A stretch of DNA of 64,000 nt from Lentzea sp. NBRC 102530 (GCF_030269365.1 NZ_BSTF01000002.1:124001-188000); one strand, 5' to 3'; numbered from the stretch's first letter, positions 34,720 through 44,368 are shown. Numbers and translations: made by a program. Notes: a model not told the origin generated them from the letters alone.

Positions 34720-35649
34720 ATGCGGTGTGTGGTGCTCGACGACTACCAGGGCGTGGCGCTCGCCAACGCCGACTGGTCAGGCCTCGACGTGACGGTGCTG
34801 CGCGAGCACCTCGACGACCCGGCCGACGCTCTCGCCGACGCCGAGTGCGTTGTGATCATGCGCGAACGGACGCCCTTCGACGCGGCGTTGTTCGCCCGTC
34901 TCCCCAAACTCGAGCTGCTGATCACCAGCGGCATGCGCAACGCCGCGATCGACCTGGACGCGGCCAGGGAACACGGCGTCACGGTCTGCGGCACCGGCAG
35001 CGCCAAGACCCCACCGGCCGAACTGACCTGGGCGTTGCTCCTCGGCCTCGCCCGCCACATCACCGTCGAGAACGCCGCCTTCCACGCCGGTGGCCCGTGG
35101 CAGAGCACAGTCGGAGCTGATCTGAGTGGCCGCACCCTCGGCCTGCTCGGCTTCGGCCACATCGGCCGGGCCGTCGCCCGCGTCGGCAAGGCGTTCGGCA
35201 TGGACGTGGTGGCGTGGAGCCAGAACCTGACGGCCGACCGCGTCGAACCCGAGGGCGTCCGGCTCGCCAAAGACCTGCACGACCTCCTGACGCAGAGCGA
35301 CTTCGCGTCCATCCACGTCGTGCTGAGCGACCGTACCCGCGGCCTCGTGGACGCGGCCGCGCTGGCGTGCCTGAAACCCACGTCGTTCCTGGTCAACACC
35401 TCCAGGGCGGCCATCGTGGACGGTGAAGCCCTGCTCGACGTGTTGCGCTCGAACCGGATCGCCGGGGCGGGCCTCGACGTCTTCGAGGTGGAGCCGCTCC
35501 CGCTGACCGACGAGCTGCGCTCGCTGCCCAACGTCCTCGCCACCCCGCACCTCGGCTACGTCACCGAGACCAACTACCGCACCTACTTCACCGAGGCCGT
35601 GGAGAACGTCCACGCCTACATCGCGGGTGAACCGGTCCGGCAACTCTAG
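34720..35649 (+). CDS. D-2-hydroxyacid dehydrogenase
   Basis: A 309-residue NAD-dependent dehydrogenase of the D-isomer-specific 2-hydroxyacid family, interconverting 2-oxo and D-2-hydroxy acids. The Rossmann motif is LGLLGFGHIGRAVARVG. The substrate Arg is in NTSRAAIVDG, the Glu in DVFEVEPL and the catalytic His in TPHLGYVT. Length is normal. Only a weak AGG precedes the ATG at 34720. Neighbours do not reveal the substrate; phosphoglycerate-type enzymes are usually longer, so a general glyoxylate/hydroxypyruvate or lactate-like role is likelier. Confidence 0.9.
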   Translation: MRCVVLDDYQGVALANADWSGLDVTVLREHLDDPADALADAECVVIMRERTPFDAALFARLPKLELLITSGMRNAAIDLDAAREHGVTVCGTGSAKTPPAELTWALLLGLARHITVENAAFHAGGPWQSTVGADLSGRTLGLLGFGHIGRAVARVGKAFGMDVVAWSQNLTADRVEPEGVRLAKDLHDLLTQSDFASIHVVLSDRTRGLVDAAALACLKPTSFLVNTSRAAIVDGEALLDVLRSNRIAGAGLDVFEVEPLPLTDELRSLPNVLATPHLGYVTETNYRTYFTEAVENVHAYIAGEPVRQL

Positions 35650-35656
35650 CGGCGAG

Positions 35657-35673
35657 TTACCTACCGGTAGTAA
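35657..35673. promoter_or_regulatory. Palindromic operator-like site before SRPBCC gene
   Basis: The core CTACCGGTAG (35661-35670) is a perfect 10-bp palindrome flanked by TTAC and TAAG, giving an outer TTA/TAA symmetry shifted by one base. It lies 8 bases after the dehydrogenase stop and 14 before the next start codon, overlapping where its promoter or ribosome site must be. This pattern suits a TetR-type site. Confidence 0.4.
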
Positions 35674-35683
35674 GTTCTGGCGC

Positions 35684-36139
35684 ATGACCCCGGACGCCTC
35701 CGCGCACATCGACGTGGCTGCCTCGCCGCAGCGCGTGTTCGAGCTGGTCAGCTCCCTTCGTGAGCTCGGCCGGTACGCCGAGGAGTACTCCGGGGGCAAG
35801 TGGCTGAACTCGGTCGGCCCGCGCGTCGGGGCACGGTTCCGCGGCGTCAACAGGCGCGGCTGGCGGGTGTGGCCGACGACCTCGACGGTCACCGAGTGCT
35901 CGCAGACGCGGTTCGCGTTCGAGGTGAGGTCGCTGGGTCTCGCGGTGTCGCGCTGGCAGTACGACATCGAGGAGACGGCCGGCGGCTGCCGCGTCACCGA
36001 GTCGACGTGGGACCGCAGGCCCGGCTGGTACGTGCCGATCACGCAGCTGGCGACCGGGGTCCGCAACCGCGCGGTGACGAACCAGCGCAACATCGAGGCG
36101 ACCCTGAAGCGGCTGAAGAGCGCCGCCGAGTCCGTCTGA
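35684..36139 (+). CDS. SRPBCC (START/polyketide cyclase-like) family protein
   Basis: A 151-residue single-domain protein with the helix-grip fold. The start HIDVAASPQRVFELVSSLRE and GGKWLNSVGPRVGARFRGVN are followed by strands of a coenzyme- or lipid-binding cavity (TTSTVTECSQTRFAFEV, TAGGCRVTEST) and a long C-terminal helix. The ATG at 35684 starts exactly at the fold; a longer reading from 35627 runs through the preceding gene's end and the palindrome. Ligand is unknown. It is separated from the next operon by 232 bp. Confidence 0.85.
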   Translation: MTPDASAHIDVAASPQRVFELVSSLRELGRYAEEYSGGKWLNSVGPRVGARFRGVNRRGWRVWPTTSTVTECSQTRFAFEVRSLGLAVSRWQYDIEETAGGCRVTESTWDRRPGWYVPITQLATGVRNRAVTNQRNIEATLKRLKSAAESV

Positions 36140-36300
36140 CAACCAGACAGAACCACTCACTTTTAAACACACCGCCACAAGCCTGCTCAGGGGTGTTGTG
36201 TGACCTTGAGCTGCAGACATCGGAGGACCGGAACGGGATCCGGTCGCGGTGACCCGTTGAAAACGCTGTCATCGGCGTGGGACGGTGGCCAAACGACCGT

Positions 36301-36352
36301 TGACACGCTCGTAACGCCCTTGTTCAATCGCCGTCAAATATCCTATAGGATC
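36301..36352 (+). promoter_or_regulatory. Promoter and GntR-type operator of sugar operon
   Basis: TTGACA (36301-36306) and TTCAAT (36324-36329) with 17-bp spacing form a promoter. The perfect 12-bp palindrome ATCCTATAGGAT (36341-36352) lies at the expected transcription start, 19 bp before the dehydratase GTG. The CCTATAGG type of site is usual for GntR regulators of the FadR class, and such a regulator is the last gene of this operon, so feedback repression is likely. Confidence 0.65.
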
Positions 36353-36371
36353 AGAGATCCGAGGAGTTGGC

Positions 36372-37460
36372 GTGGCGAAGATCGTGCGTGCTGAGGCGTT
36401 CCAGGTCGACGTCCCCGTCGAGACCCTGCGCACCGACGCGGTCCAGCAGTTCATCAAGCAGGAGACCGTGTTCGTCGAGGTCACGACGGACGACGGGCTC
36501 ACCGGCCTCGGGTACGCCTACACGATCGGTACGGGCGGCAGCTCCGTCCTCGCTCTCCTGAAGGACCACCTGCTGCCGCGCCTCGAAGGCGTCGACGCGC
36601 GACGGATCGAGCACGTGTGGCACGACCTGTTCGCCTGCACGCGGTCGACGACGGTCGGCGCGATCACCTCGCTCGCGCTCGCGGCCGTGGACACCGCGTT
36701 GTGGGACCTGAAGTGCCTGCGGGCGCAGGAACCGTTGTGGCGCATGGCTGGCGGGTTCAGGCAGGACGTGCCGCTGTACGACACCGAGGGCGGCTGGCTG
36801 CACCTGAGCACCGAGGAGCTCGTCGCGGGCGCCAAGGAGACGGCCGCCCAGGGCTGGCAGGGCATCAAGATGAAGGTCGGCAAGCCGGACCTGACCGAGG
36901 ACGTCGAACGCCTCGAAGCCGTGCGGGCGGCGGTCGGCGAGCGGTTCGCGATCATGGTGGACGCCAACCAGTCCATGACCGGCGCGGAGGCGATCCGGCG
37001 GGCCGACGCGTTCAAGAACGTCAACCTCACGTGGCTGGAGGAGCCGCTGCCGGCGGACGACGTCAGCGGGCACGCCAGGCTGGCGCGGACCACGCCGATC
37101 CCGATCGCGGTGGGGGAGTCGCTGTACTCGGTGGCGCAGTTCCGCGAGTACCTCGAACGGGGTGCGGCCTCGGTGATCCAGGTCGACGCTGCCCGGATCG
37201 GCGGCATCACGCCGTTCCTGAAGGTCGCGCACCTCGCGGAGGCGTTCAACGCGGACGTCTGCCCGCACTTCCTGATGGAGCTGCACGTCAGCCTCGCGGC
37301 GGCGGTACCCGGCGGCAGGTTCGTCGAGCACATCCCGCAGCTGCGCGCGATCACGAAGAGCGAGCTGACCGTCCACAACGGACAGGCGCTCGCCCCTGAC
37401 TCACCGGGTCTCGGCATCGATTGGGACCGCGACGCGATGGACGACCTTCGAGTCGCCTGA
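36372..37460 (+). CDS. Mandelate racemase/muconate lactonizing-family dehydratase
   Basis: A 362-residue enolase-superfamily enzyme that takes a proton next to a carboxylate, usually dehydrating a sugar acid. The capping domain (1-130) precedes the barrel. GIKMKVGKP holds the KxK base, VDANQ, WLEEPL and VGESLY the three metal ligands, and CPHFLMELH the opposite His base, placing it in the MR subgroup. GAGGAG lies 5 bases before the GTG. It is first in the operon, so a sugar acid derived from the operon's galacto-, fuco- or similar oligosaccharides is the expected substrate. Exact sugar acid is not predictable. Confidence 0.9.
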   Translation: MAKIVRAEAFQVDVPVETLRTDAVQQFIKQETVFVEVTTDDGLTGLGYAYTIGTGGSSVLALLKDHLLPRLEGVDARRIEHVWHDLFACTRSTTVGAITSLALAAVDTALWDLKCLRAQEPLWRMAGGFRQDVPLYDTEGGWLHLSTEELVAGAKETAAQGWQGIKMKVGKPDLTEDVERLEAVRAAVGERFAIMVDANQSMTGAEAIRRADAFKNVNLTWLEEPLPADDVSGHARLARTTPIPIAVGESLYSVAQFREYLERGAASVIQVDAARIGGITPFLKVAHLAEAFNADVCPHFLMELHVSLAAAVPGGRFVEHIPQLRAITKSELTVHNGQALAPDSPGLGIDWDRDAMDDLRVA

Positions 37461-37490
37461 AACACCACGGGAAATCACAAAGGAGTGGTC

Positions 37491-39446
37491 TTGAGAGCGT
37501 TAGGTGTCGTTGCCGGCCTGCTCGCGTCGCTGATCGCGGTCCCGGCGGCCCAAGCCCAAGCACCCGCAGCACAGCAGACCGCCGCGAAGGCGGAGAAGCC
37601 CTACATGGGGTGGAGCAGCTGGACGTTGCAGGCGACCAACTACCCCGGTGTCAACCCGGACGGCCCGGCGAGCTGGCTCAATGAGAAGAACGTGCTGGCG
37701 CAGGCGGACGTGCTGGCCGCGCGGTTCAAGAAGGCCGGCTACGACCACGTGAACGTCGACGCGGGCTGGCTCGGGTCGTTCGACTCCTACGGCAGGCCCG
37801 TGGTGGACCCGAAGAAGTTCCCGCGCGGCTTCAAGTGGCTCGGCGAATACATCCACGGCAAGGGCCTGAAGTTCGGCTCCTACCTGGCGGTCGGCCTGGA
37901 CCCCAAGGCGTACAACGACGGCAAGACGCCGATCTTCAACGCGCCCGGCTGCACCACCAAGGACGTCGTCTACCCCGACCTGCGCAAGACCAACGGGTGG
38001 GACTCCTCCTACAAGATGGACTTCGCGAACCCGTGCTCGCAGAAGTACATCGACTCGCTCGCGCAGACCCTCGCGGGCTGGGGCGTCGACTTCCTCAAGC
38101 TCGACGGCGTCGGCCCCGGCAGTTTCCGCGGTGGTGAGCGCTACGACAACACCACCGATGTGAAGGCGTGGAACTCGGCGCTCAAGAGCACCGGGCGGCC
38201 GATCGAGTTCCTCATCTCGTGGGCGCTGAGCCACCGCTACGCCGACGTGTGGAGGGCCAACACCAACGGCTGGCGCGTCGACACCGACGTCGAGTGCTAC
38301 TGCGACACGCTCGTCACCTGGAACCAGTCGGTGAAGCAGCGCTGGAACGACGTCGTGCAGTGGATCGACGACGCGGGCCCCGGCCACTGGAACAACCTCG
38401 ACAGCCTCGCCGTCGGCAACGGCCAGATGGACGGCCTGACCGAGGCGGAACGCCAGAGCTACATGACGTTGTGGTCGATCTCGTCCTCGCCGCTCTACAT
38501 CGGCGACGACCTGACGAAGATCGACGACTACGGCTACCGGCTGCTGACCAACGACGAGGTCATCAGGATCAACCAGGCGGGCATCCCGGCCCGTCCGGTC
38601 GACCAGTTCTCCGACCAGCAGGTCTGGTACGCCCGCAACCGCGACGGCAGCTACACCGTGGCGCTGTTCAACCTGGGCTCGCGCCCGGCCTCCGTCACCG
38701 CCGACTTCGCGAAGCTCGGCATCACCGGCAACGCCAAGGTCCGCGACGTGTGGGCGAAGAAGGACGTCGGCCAGAAGTCCGGCTCCCTCACCGAGGAACT
38801 GCCGGTGCACGGCTCGAAACTGTTCACGATCACCCCGCGCACCTCGGTCGCGCCGGGCGTCGTGCAGGGCACCGCGGCCACGCCGAACAGCGTCTCCCTG
38901 AAGTGGTACGGGAAGACGGGCGTCCGGTACGACGTCTACGCGGGCAACAAGAAGGTCGCCACCACCACGGACACCAAGGCCACCGTCACGGGCCTGACCC
39001 CGGCGACCGCCTACGAGTTCACCGTCGTGCAGAACGGCGCGCGCTCCAAGCCCGTCAGCTTCGTGACGCCGCAGGAGAGCGTGACGTACGAGGCGGAGAA
39101 GGGCAGCCCCGGCGGCGGCGCGACCGTCTACGGCTGCGCGTGCTCGGGCGGCAGCAAGGTCGGGTACATCGGCGGCAGCGGCACCATCACCATGCCGACG
39201 GTCGTGGCGCCCCGGGAGGGCACGTACCTCGTCGAGCTCGCCTACATCTCGGCCGACGCCAGCAGGACCGGCGTGGTCACGGTCAACGGCACCAGCTTCA
39301 AGCTGCCCGTCGCCGGGTCGAACGACGACGACTGGAACACCCCGCAGAAGGTGACCGTGCCCATCTACCTGTTGAAGGGCAACAACACCATCCGCATCGG
39401 GAACCCGGACGACTCCGTGTTCGACGTCGACAGCATGCGCGTCTAG
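37491..39446 (+). CDS. Secreted alpha-galactosidase, GH27, with FnIII and CBM35/CBM6-like domain
   Basis: A 651-residue exported enzyme. The signal peptide (RALGVVAGLLASLIAVPAA) is followed by a GH27 barrel: YMGWSSWTL, NVDAGWLGSFDSYGRP and the nucleophile in FLKLDGVGPG. ISSSPLYIGDDL and a beta-sandwich follow. A fibronectin-III unit (about 460-535) and a C-terminal carbohydrate-binding module (YEAEKGSPGG, GGSGTITMP, NTIRIGNPDDSVFDVDS) bind the substrate polysaccharide. TTG at 37491 is chosen because AAAGGAG ends 5-6 bases before; a GTG at 37485 would overlap it. It cleaves terminal alpha-galactosyl (or beta-arabinopyranosyl) residues outside the cell for uptake by the ABC system that follows. 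Confidence 0.92.
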   Translation: MRALGVVAGLLASLIAVPAAQAQAPAAQQTAAKAEKPYMGWSSWTLQATNYPGVNPDGPASWLNEKNVLAQADVLAARFKKAGYDHVNVDAGWLGSFDSYGRPVVDPKKFPRGFKWLGEYIHGKGLKFGSYLAVGLDPKAYNDGKTPIFNAPGCTTKDVVYPDLRKTNGWDSSYKMDFANPCSQKYIDSLAQTLAGWGVDFLKLDGVGPGSFRGGERYDNTTDVKAWNSALKSTGRPIEFLISWALSHRYADVWRANTNGWRVDTDVECYCDTLVTWNQSVKQRWNDVVQWIDDAGPGHWNNLDSLAVGNGQMDGLTEAERQSYMTLWSISSSPLYIGDDLTKIDDYGYRLLTNDEVIRINQAGIPARPVDQFSDQQVWYARNRDGSYTVALFNLGSRPASVTADFAKLGITGNAKVRDVWAKKDVGQKSGSLTEELPVHGSKLFTITPRTSVAPGVVQGTAATPNSVSLKWYGKTGVRYDVYAGNKKVATTTDTKATVTGLTPATAYEFTVVQNGARSKPVSFVTPQESVTYEAEKGSPGGGATVYGCACSGGSKVGYIGGSGTITMPTVVAPREGTYLVELAYISADASRTGVVTVNGTSFKLPVAGSNDDDWNTPQKVTVPIYLLKGNNTIRIGNPDDSVFDVDSMRV

Positions 39447-39462
39447 AAGACCAGGAGGCGTC

Positions 39463-40425
39463 GTGGTGACAACCGTGCAGGACTCCAGCGCCCAGGTCGT
39501 GCGTGGCCCCGCCACCACGGCGTCTCCGCCCCCGCGCAGGCGCAGGGGCCCCGCCTCGCGCCGCAACGACACGTGGGTCGCGTGGCTCCTCGTCGCCCCC
39601 GCCCTCGTCGGGTTCGGCGTGTTCTTCGCCTACCCGATGCTGCGGGGCGTCTACCTCAGCTTCACCGAGTTCCACATCCTCAGCCCACCCGTGTGGACGG
39701 GCCTCGACAACGTCACCGAGCTCGTCAACGACACGCGGTTCTGGCACTCGCTGGGCGTCACCGTCTACTTCGTGGTGCTGTCGGTGGTGCTGGGCATCGG
39801 GGTCTCGCTGCTCACCGCCGTCGTGTTGCACCGCCTGGGGGTCAACACGACGGTCCGCGGGCTGATGATCCTGCCGTTCCTCATCTCCGGCGTCGTCACG
39901 GCGCTGGTGTGGACGTGGATGCTCGACCCGCAGCTCGGCATCGTGAACCAGCTGATCACGTGGATCACCGGTGAGCCGATCATGTTCTTCTCGTCCGACG
40001 ACTGGGCGGTGCCCACGCTGGCCGCGCTGAACGTGTGGAAGACCATGGGCTACAACGCGGTCCTCATCTTCGCGGGCCTGCAGACGATCCCTGCGTCGAT
40101 CTACGAGGCCGGGCGGATCGACGGCGCGTCGGAGTGGCAGATGTTCCGCTCGCTCACGTTGCCGCTGCTGCGGCCCATCCTGGTGATGGTCGTGATCCTC
40201 AACGTGATCAGCTCGACCCAGGTCTTCGACATCGTCCAGGTCAGCACCAAGGGCGGTCCGGCGGACGCGTCGCTGGTGCTGCAGATGTACATCTACGACA
40301 AGGCGTTCGGCCAGTTCGACTTCGGTTACGCCGCAACGATGTCGCTCGCGTTGTTCCTGCTGCTCGTCACGGTTACCTTCACGCAGATGCGGATGGCCCG
40401 TGCCGGCGAGTCCGACACCGCCTGA
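39463..40425 (+). CDS. Sugar ABC transporter permease (MalF-like)
   Basis: A 320-residue inner-membrane permease with six predicted helices after a 40-residue basic N-terminal tail. The EAA loop reads YEAGRIDGASEWQMFRSLTLP, which contacts the ATPase. AGGAGG lies just upstream; GTG 39466 is an equal start choice. It pairs with the next gene. No ATPase gene is in the operon, so a shared MsiK-type multitasking ATPase is probably used, as is common in actinomycete sugar uptake. Confidence 0.92.
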   Translation: MVTTVQDSSAQVVRGPATTASPPPRRRRGPASRRNDTWVAWLLVAPALVGFGVFFAYPMLRGVYLSFTEFHILSPPVWTGLDNVTELVNDTRFWHSLGVTVYFVVLSVVLGIGVSLLTAVVLHRLGVNTTVRGLMILPFLISGVVTALVWTWMLDPQLGIVNQLITWITGEPIMFFSSDDWAVPTLAALNVWKTMGYNAVLIFAGLQTIPASIYEAGRIDGASEWQMFRSLTLPLLRPILVMVVILNVISSTQVFDIVQVSTKGGPADASLVLQMYIYDKAFGQFDFGYAATMSLALFLLLVTVTFTQMRMARAGESDTA

Positions 40426-40434
40426 GGAGGCTCG

Positions 40435-41316
40435 GTGAACCTCTCGATGAAACTCGGCAGGGGCGTCGCCTGGGGCTACCTGGTCGTCGTGCTGCTGATC
40501 ACGATCTTCCCGTTCTACTGGATGCTGCGCACCGCGCTGTCCAACAACTTCGCGATGTCGACCGACCCGTCGTCGTTGCTGCCGGTGCACTTCACGTGGG
40601 GTCCGTTCAAGCGTGCCCTCGGCCTCGCGACTCCGGCGGAAGCAGCGGCGGAAGGCGGGTCGGGCGCGTCGATCGACCTGGCGCTCGCGCTCTGGAACTC
40701 CGTTGTGTACGCCGGGATCCTGACGATCCTCACGGTCGGGTTGTCGGCGCTGGCCGCCTACGCCTTCGCCCGGTTGCGGTGGAAGGGCCGGGACTTCGTC
40801 TTCGGGCTGCTGCTCACCGCGTTGATGGTGCCGTCGGTGTTCACGCTGCTGCCGAACTTCGTGCTGATGAAGGACCTCGGGCTGCTCAACACGTTCGGCG
40901 GCATGATCCTGCCGGCCGCGCTGTTCTCCGCGTTCAACATCTTCTTCCTGCGGCAGTTCATGCTCGGGCTCTCGCACGAGGTCGAGGAGGCCGCGATCAT
41001 CGACGGCGCCGGGCCGTTGCGGGTGTGCTTCCGGATCGTGCTGCCGATGAGCATCGCGCCGATGGCGACCTTGACGTTGTTGCAGTTCATCACCACCTGG
41101 AACGACTACTTCTGGCCGTTGCTCGTCACCAACGACGAGTCGGTCCGTCCGCTCACCCTCGCGCTCGCGGTGTTCAAGCAGTCCTCGCCGCAGGCGTCGC
41201 TGGACTGGGCGGGCCTGATGGCGGCGACGCTGGTCGCGGCGCTGCCGATGCTGCTGCTGTTCGTGGTGTTCGGGCGGCGGCTGGTCAACTCCATCGGCTT
41301 CACGGGGATCAAGTGA
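40435..41316 (+). CDS. Sugar ABC transporter permease (MalG-like)
   Basis: A 293-residue permease, the second half of the channel. The EAA motif is EEAAIIDGAGPLRVCFRIVLP and the N-terminal WGYLVVVLLITIFPFYWMLR is the usual first helix. GAGGAGG precedes the GTG by about 7 bases. A glycine/serine/alanine-rich insert (about 60-80) lies in the first periplasmic loop. Its stop overlaps the GTG of the GH95 gene, so import and intracellular cleavage are co-translated. Confidence 0.93.
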   Translation: MNLSMKLGRGVAWGYLVVVLLITIFPFYWMLRTALSNNFAMSTDPSSLLPVHFTWGPFKRALGLATPAEAAAEGGSGASIDLALALWNSVVYAGILTILTVGLSALAAYAFARLRWKGRDFVFGLLLTALMVPSVFTLLPNFVLMKDLGLLNTFGGMILPAALFSAFNIFFLRQFMLGLSHEVEEAAIIDGAGPLRVCFRIVLPMSIAPMATLTLLQFITTWNDYFWPLLVTNDESVRPLTLALAVFKQSSPQASLDWAGLMAATLVAALPMLLLFVVFGRRLVNSIGFTGIK

Positions 41317-43469
41317 GACTGCACTGGCCTGCCGCGGCAGGGGAGTGGACCGAGGCGCTGCCCGTGGGCAACGGCCGTCTCGGCGCGATGGTCTTCGGCG
41401 GGGCCGGCCGGTCCCGCCTGCAGGTCAACGACGCGACCGTCTGGTCGGGGACGGCGGCCGGACCTGCTGACGCGCTGGCGGACGTGCTGGCTTCCGGTGC
41501 CGGCCCGGAACGGCTCGCGCAGGTGCGGGAGGCGATCTTCGACGGTGACCTGGAGCGGGCGACGTCGTTGCTGATGTCGTTCGAGGGACCGTACAGCCAG
41601 ACGTTCCTGCCGTACGCAGACCTGTGGATCACCCTGCCCGAGGGCGAGTCGCACGGGCGCACCCTCGACCTCGCGACCGGGGTGGTGACCGAGCGGCTCA
41701 CCATCGACGGTGCGGAGGTCACCCGGCGCGTGTGGGCGTCGGAAACGGCGCTGTGCGTGGAGATCACCGGTGCTGTGCCATCCGAGGTGGACATCTCGAC
41801 GCCGTTGCGGGAGGTGTCGCGGGACGGCCTGGACCTGGTGGTCGAGATCCCGGTCGACTCCGCCCCGCGGCACGAACCCCAGGTCGACGCGCCCGTCTAC
41901 GGCGACGGCGAGCGCGGCACGGTGACCGTGCGGATCACCGAGGGTGAGCGCTGGCTGCTCACGCTCACCAGCTCCACCACCACCGAGTCGTCGTGGCGGG
42001 GTCAGCGGCACGGCAACCACATGACGTTGATGGACGCGTGCGAGGTGCGGTTCGGCGACCTGCCCGAGGTCGTCGACGTGCCGGAGTTGGTGAGCGGCAA
42101 GGACGAGCAGCTCATCGCCTCCGTGCTGTTCGCGTACGGCCGGTACCTGCTGGTCTCGTCGTCCCGGCCGGGCGCGCCGCCCGCGAACCTCCAGGGCCTG
42201 TGGAACGCCGACCTGCGCCCCGCCTGGTCGTCCAACTACACGATCAACATCAACACCCAGATGAACTACTGGGCGGCCGAGGTCACCGGCCTCGCCGAGT
42301 GCCACGACCCGTTGCTGGAGCTGCTGGAGAAGCTCGCGGTGACCGGCGCGGACGTGGCCTCACGGCTCTACGGTGCGCGGGGCTGGGTGGCGCACCACAA
42401 CACCGACGCGCACGCGTGGGCGCTGCCGGTCGGCATGGGCCACGGCGCGCCGTCGTGGGCGATCTGGCAGATGGGCGGTGCCTGGCTGGTCCAGCACGCC
42501 TGGGACCACTACGACTTCGCCCGCACCTGGTCCACATTGGAACGTGCCTGGCCGCTGCTGCGCGGCTGCGCGGAGTTCTGCCTCGACTGGCTGGTCGAAG
42601 GCCCCGACGGCCACCTCGACACGTGCCCGTCGACGTCGCCGGAGAACTGGTTCCTCGTCGACGGCGAGCCGCAGGCGCTCACGTGGTCCGCGACGATGGA
42701 CGTGGTGCTCATCCGCGCCGTGTTCGAACGCACGCTGGCGCTGGCCCTCGCCTCGGGCCGCACCGATCCGCTGCTGGCGGAGATCTCGGCCGCACTCCCG
42801 CGCCTGCGGCCCGTCCCGGTCTTCGACGGACGGCTGGGGGAGTGGGTCGGCGACTTCGTGGAGGAAGACCCCACCCACCGGCACATGTCGCACCTGGTGT
42901 CCGTGTACCCGCTCGGCCAGATCGTCGCCGGCACCCAGCTCGGCGATGCCGCCTTCGAGGTGCTGCAACGGCGGGGCAACGGCGCGATGGGCTGGTCGTG
43001 GGCCTGGAAGATGGCGCTCAGGGCTCGTCTCGGCGACGGCGACACCGTGCGGTCGCTGCTGCTGGAGGCCGCGCAGCCGTTCACCGGCGACCGCCACCGG
43101 GACGCGCCGGTCGACGGGTCCGAGTGGGGCGGCCTGCTGCCGAACCTGTTCAGCACGCACCCGCCGTTCCAGATCGACGGCAACTACGGCTTCACCGCCG
43201 CGCTCGCCGAGGTGGTGGTGCAGAGCCACACCGGCGTGATCGACGTGCTGCCCGCGCTGCCGTCCGGCTGGTCGACCGGCTCGGCGCGCGGCCTGCGCTG
43301 CCGGGGCGGCCTGTCGATCGACGTGACCTGGGCCGGCGGTGACGTGACGGTGCGGTTGCGCCGGGTGTCCGGTGACGCCGGGGAGTTCGTGCCGGTGCGC
43401 ATCGGCGGCGAGATCACCGAAGTCGTCGTGAGCGATGTCGTGGAAGTGCGCGGGAGGACCTCTTGCTGA
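41313..43469 (+). CDS. Cytoplasmic GH95 alpha-L-fucosidase/galactosidase
   Basis: A 718-residue GH95 enzyme. The N-terminal beta domain begins LPVGNGRLGAMVFGG. The catalytic barrel shows INTQMNYWAAE (the two Asn that activate water), WVGDFVEEDPTHRHMSHL (acid Glu region) and FQIDGNYGFTAAL. No signal peptide is present, unlike the GH95 at 60874, so it works on imported oligosaccharides. GH95 members split alpha-1,2-L-fucosyl or alpha-L-galactosyl linkages by inversion; the genes alongside cannot decide which. GTG overlaps the permease stop; translation is probably coupled. Confidence 0.92.
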   Translation: MRLHWPAAAGEWTEALPVGNGRLGAMVFGGAGRSRLQVNDATVWSGTAAGPADALADVLASGAGPERLAQVREAIFDGDLERATSLLMSFEGPYSQTFLPYADLWITLPEGESHGRTLDLATGVVTERLTIDGAEVTRRVWASETALCVEITGAVPSEVDISTPLREVSRDGLDLVVEIPVDSAPRHEPQVDAPVYGDGERGTVTVRITEGERWLLTLTSSTTTESSWRGQRHGNHMTLMDACEVRFGDLPEVVDVPELVSGKDEQLIASVLFAYGRYLLVSSSRPGAPPANLQGLWNADLRPAWSSNYTININTQMNYWAAEVTGLAECHDPLLELLEKLAVTGADVASRLYGARGWVAHHNTDAHAWALPVGMGHGAPSWAIWQMGGAWLVQHAWDHYDFARTWSTLERAWPLLRGCAEFCLDWLVEGPDGHLDTCPSTSPENWFLVDGEPQALTWSATMDVVLIRAVFERTLALALASGRTDPLLAEISAALPRLRPVPVFDGRLGEWVGDFVEEDPTHRHMSHLVSVYPLGQIVAGTQLGDAAFEVLQRRGNGAMGWSWAWKMALRARLGDGDTVRSLLLEAAQPFTGDRHRDAPVDGSEWGGLLPNLFSTHPPFQIDGNYGFTAALAEVVVQSHTGVIDVLPALPSGWSTGSARGLRCRGGLSIDVTWAGGDVTVRLRRVSGDAGEFVPVRIGGEITEVVVSDVVEVRGRTSC

Positions 43470-44368
43470 CAGACCTGACCCTGGACGCGCTGTGGGAGTA
43501 CCGCAGCAGCTACGTCCGCCCGGACGACTTCGACGAGTTCTGGGACTCCACGCTCGCCGAAGCGCGTTCGCTGGACCTGGCCGTCGAAGCGGTGCCGGTG
43601 AACACCCCGCTGCGCACCCTCGACGTCTACGACGTGTCGTTCGCGGGCTTCGGCGGCGACCGGGTCCACGCCTGGCTGCGCACGCCGAAAGGCGCCACCG
43701 GCTTCCCCGCCGTGGTCCAGTACCACGGCTACGGCGGCAACCGGGGCAGCGCGGTCGAGAACCTGACCTGGGCGAGTGCCGGGTTCGCCCACCTTCAGGT
43801 CCAGGTGCGCGACCAACGCGGTGGTGCCGGCTTCATGACCCGCGGCATCACCGACCGTTCCACCTACTTCTACCGCCGCGTCTTCACCGACGCCGTCCGT
43901 GCGATCGACGCCGTGCGCCTGCTGGGGTCCTCGGACGTGGCCGTGCTCGGCAACAGCCAGGGCGGCGGGATCGCACTGGCCGCAGCGGGTCTGGTACCGG
44001 ACCTCAAGGCCGTGCACACGCAGGCGCCGTTCCTCTGCGACTTCCGGCGGGCGCTGAACGTCTGCGGCCGCCCGCCCTACACCGAACTGACCACCTACAT
44101 CGCCGAGAACCGGCGTTCCGACGTCTTCCCCGCACTGTCCTACTTCGACGGACTGGGGTTCGCCGCCAGGGCCACGGCCCCGGCGTGGTTCTCGATCGGC
44201 CTGATGGACGACATCGTGCCGCCGTCCACCGTGTTCGGCGCCTACCACGCCTACGCCGGACCGAAGGAGATCGCCGTCTGGGAGCACAGCGCCCACGAGG
44301 CGGGCGGCTCCGACGACCTCGACATCGCACTCGACGCGTTCCGTTCCCGTCTCTTGGAGAAGCCATGA
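43463..44368 (+). CDS. CE7 acetyl esterase (acetylxylan esterase/cephalosporin deacetylase family)
   Basis: A 301-residue cytoplasmic esterase. The family layout is clear: RPDDFDEFWDSTLAEA at the start, VVQYHGYGGNRG, the RGQ region as VRDQRGGAGF, nucleophile in VLGNSQGGGIAL, Asp in GLMDDIVPPS and His-Glu in EHSAHEAGG. TTG at 43463 follows GGGAGGA by 6 bases and overlaps the GH95 stop by 7. It should remove acetyl groups from the imported oligosaccharides so the glycosidases can act, which points to an acetylated plant hemicellulose or pectin-like substrate for the operon. Confidence 0.9.
   Translation: MLTDLTLDALWEYRSSYVRPDDFDEFWDSTLAEARSLDLAVEAVPVNTPLRTLDVYDVSFAGFGGDRVHAWLRTPKGATGFPAVVQYHGYGGNRGSAVENLTWASAGFAHLQVQVRDQRGGAGFMTRGITDRSTYFYRRVFTDAVRAIDAVRLLGSSDVAVLGNSQGGGIALAAAGLVPDLKAVHTQAPFLCDFRRALNVCGRPPYTELTTYIAENRRSDVFPALSYFDGLGFAARATAPAWFSIGLMDDIVPPSTVFGAYHAYAGPKEIAVWEHSAHEAGGSDDLDIALDAFRSRLLEKP

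Noticed and set aside
35627..35683. Longer start for the SRPBCC protein
   Set aside because: It overlaps the dehydrogenase end and the palindrome; the fold begins exactly after ATG 35684.
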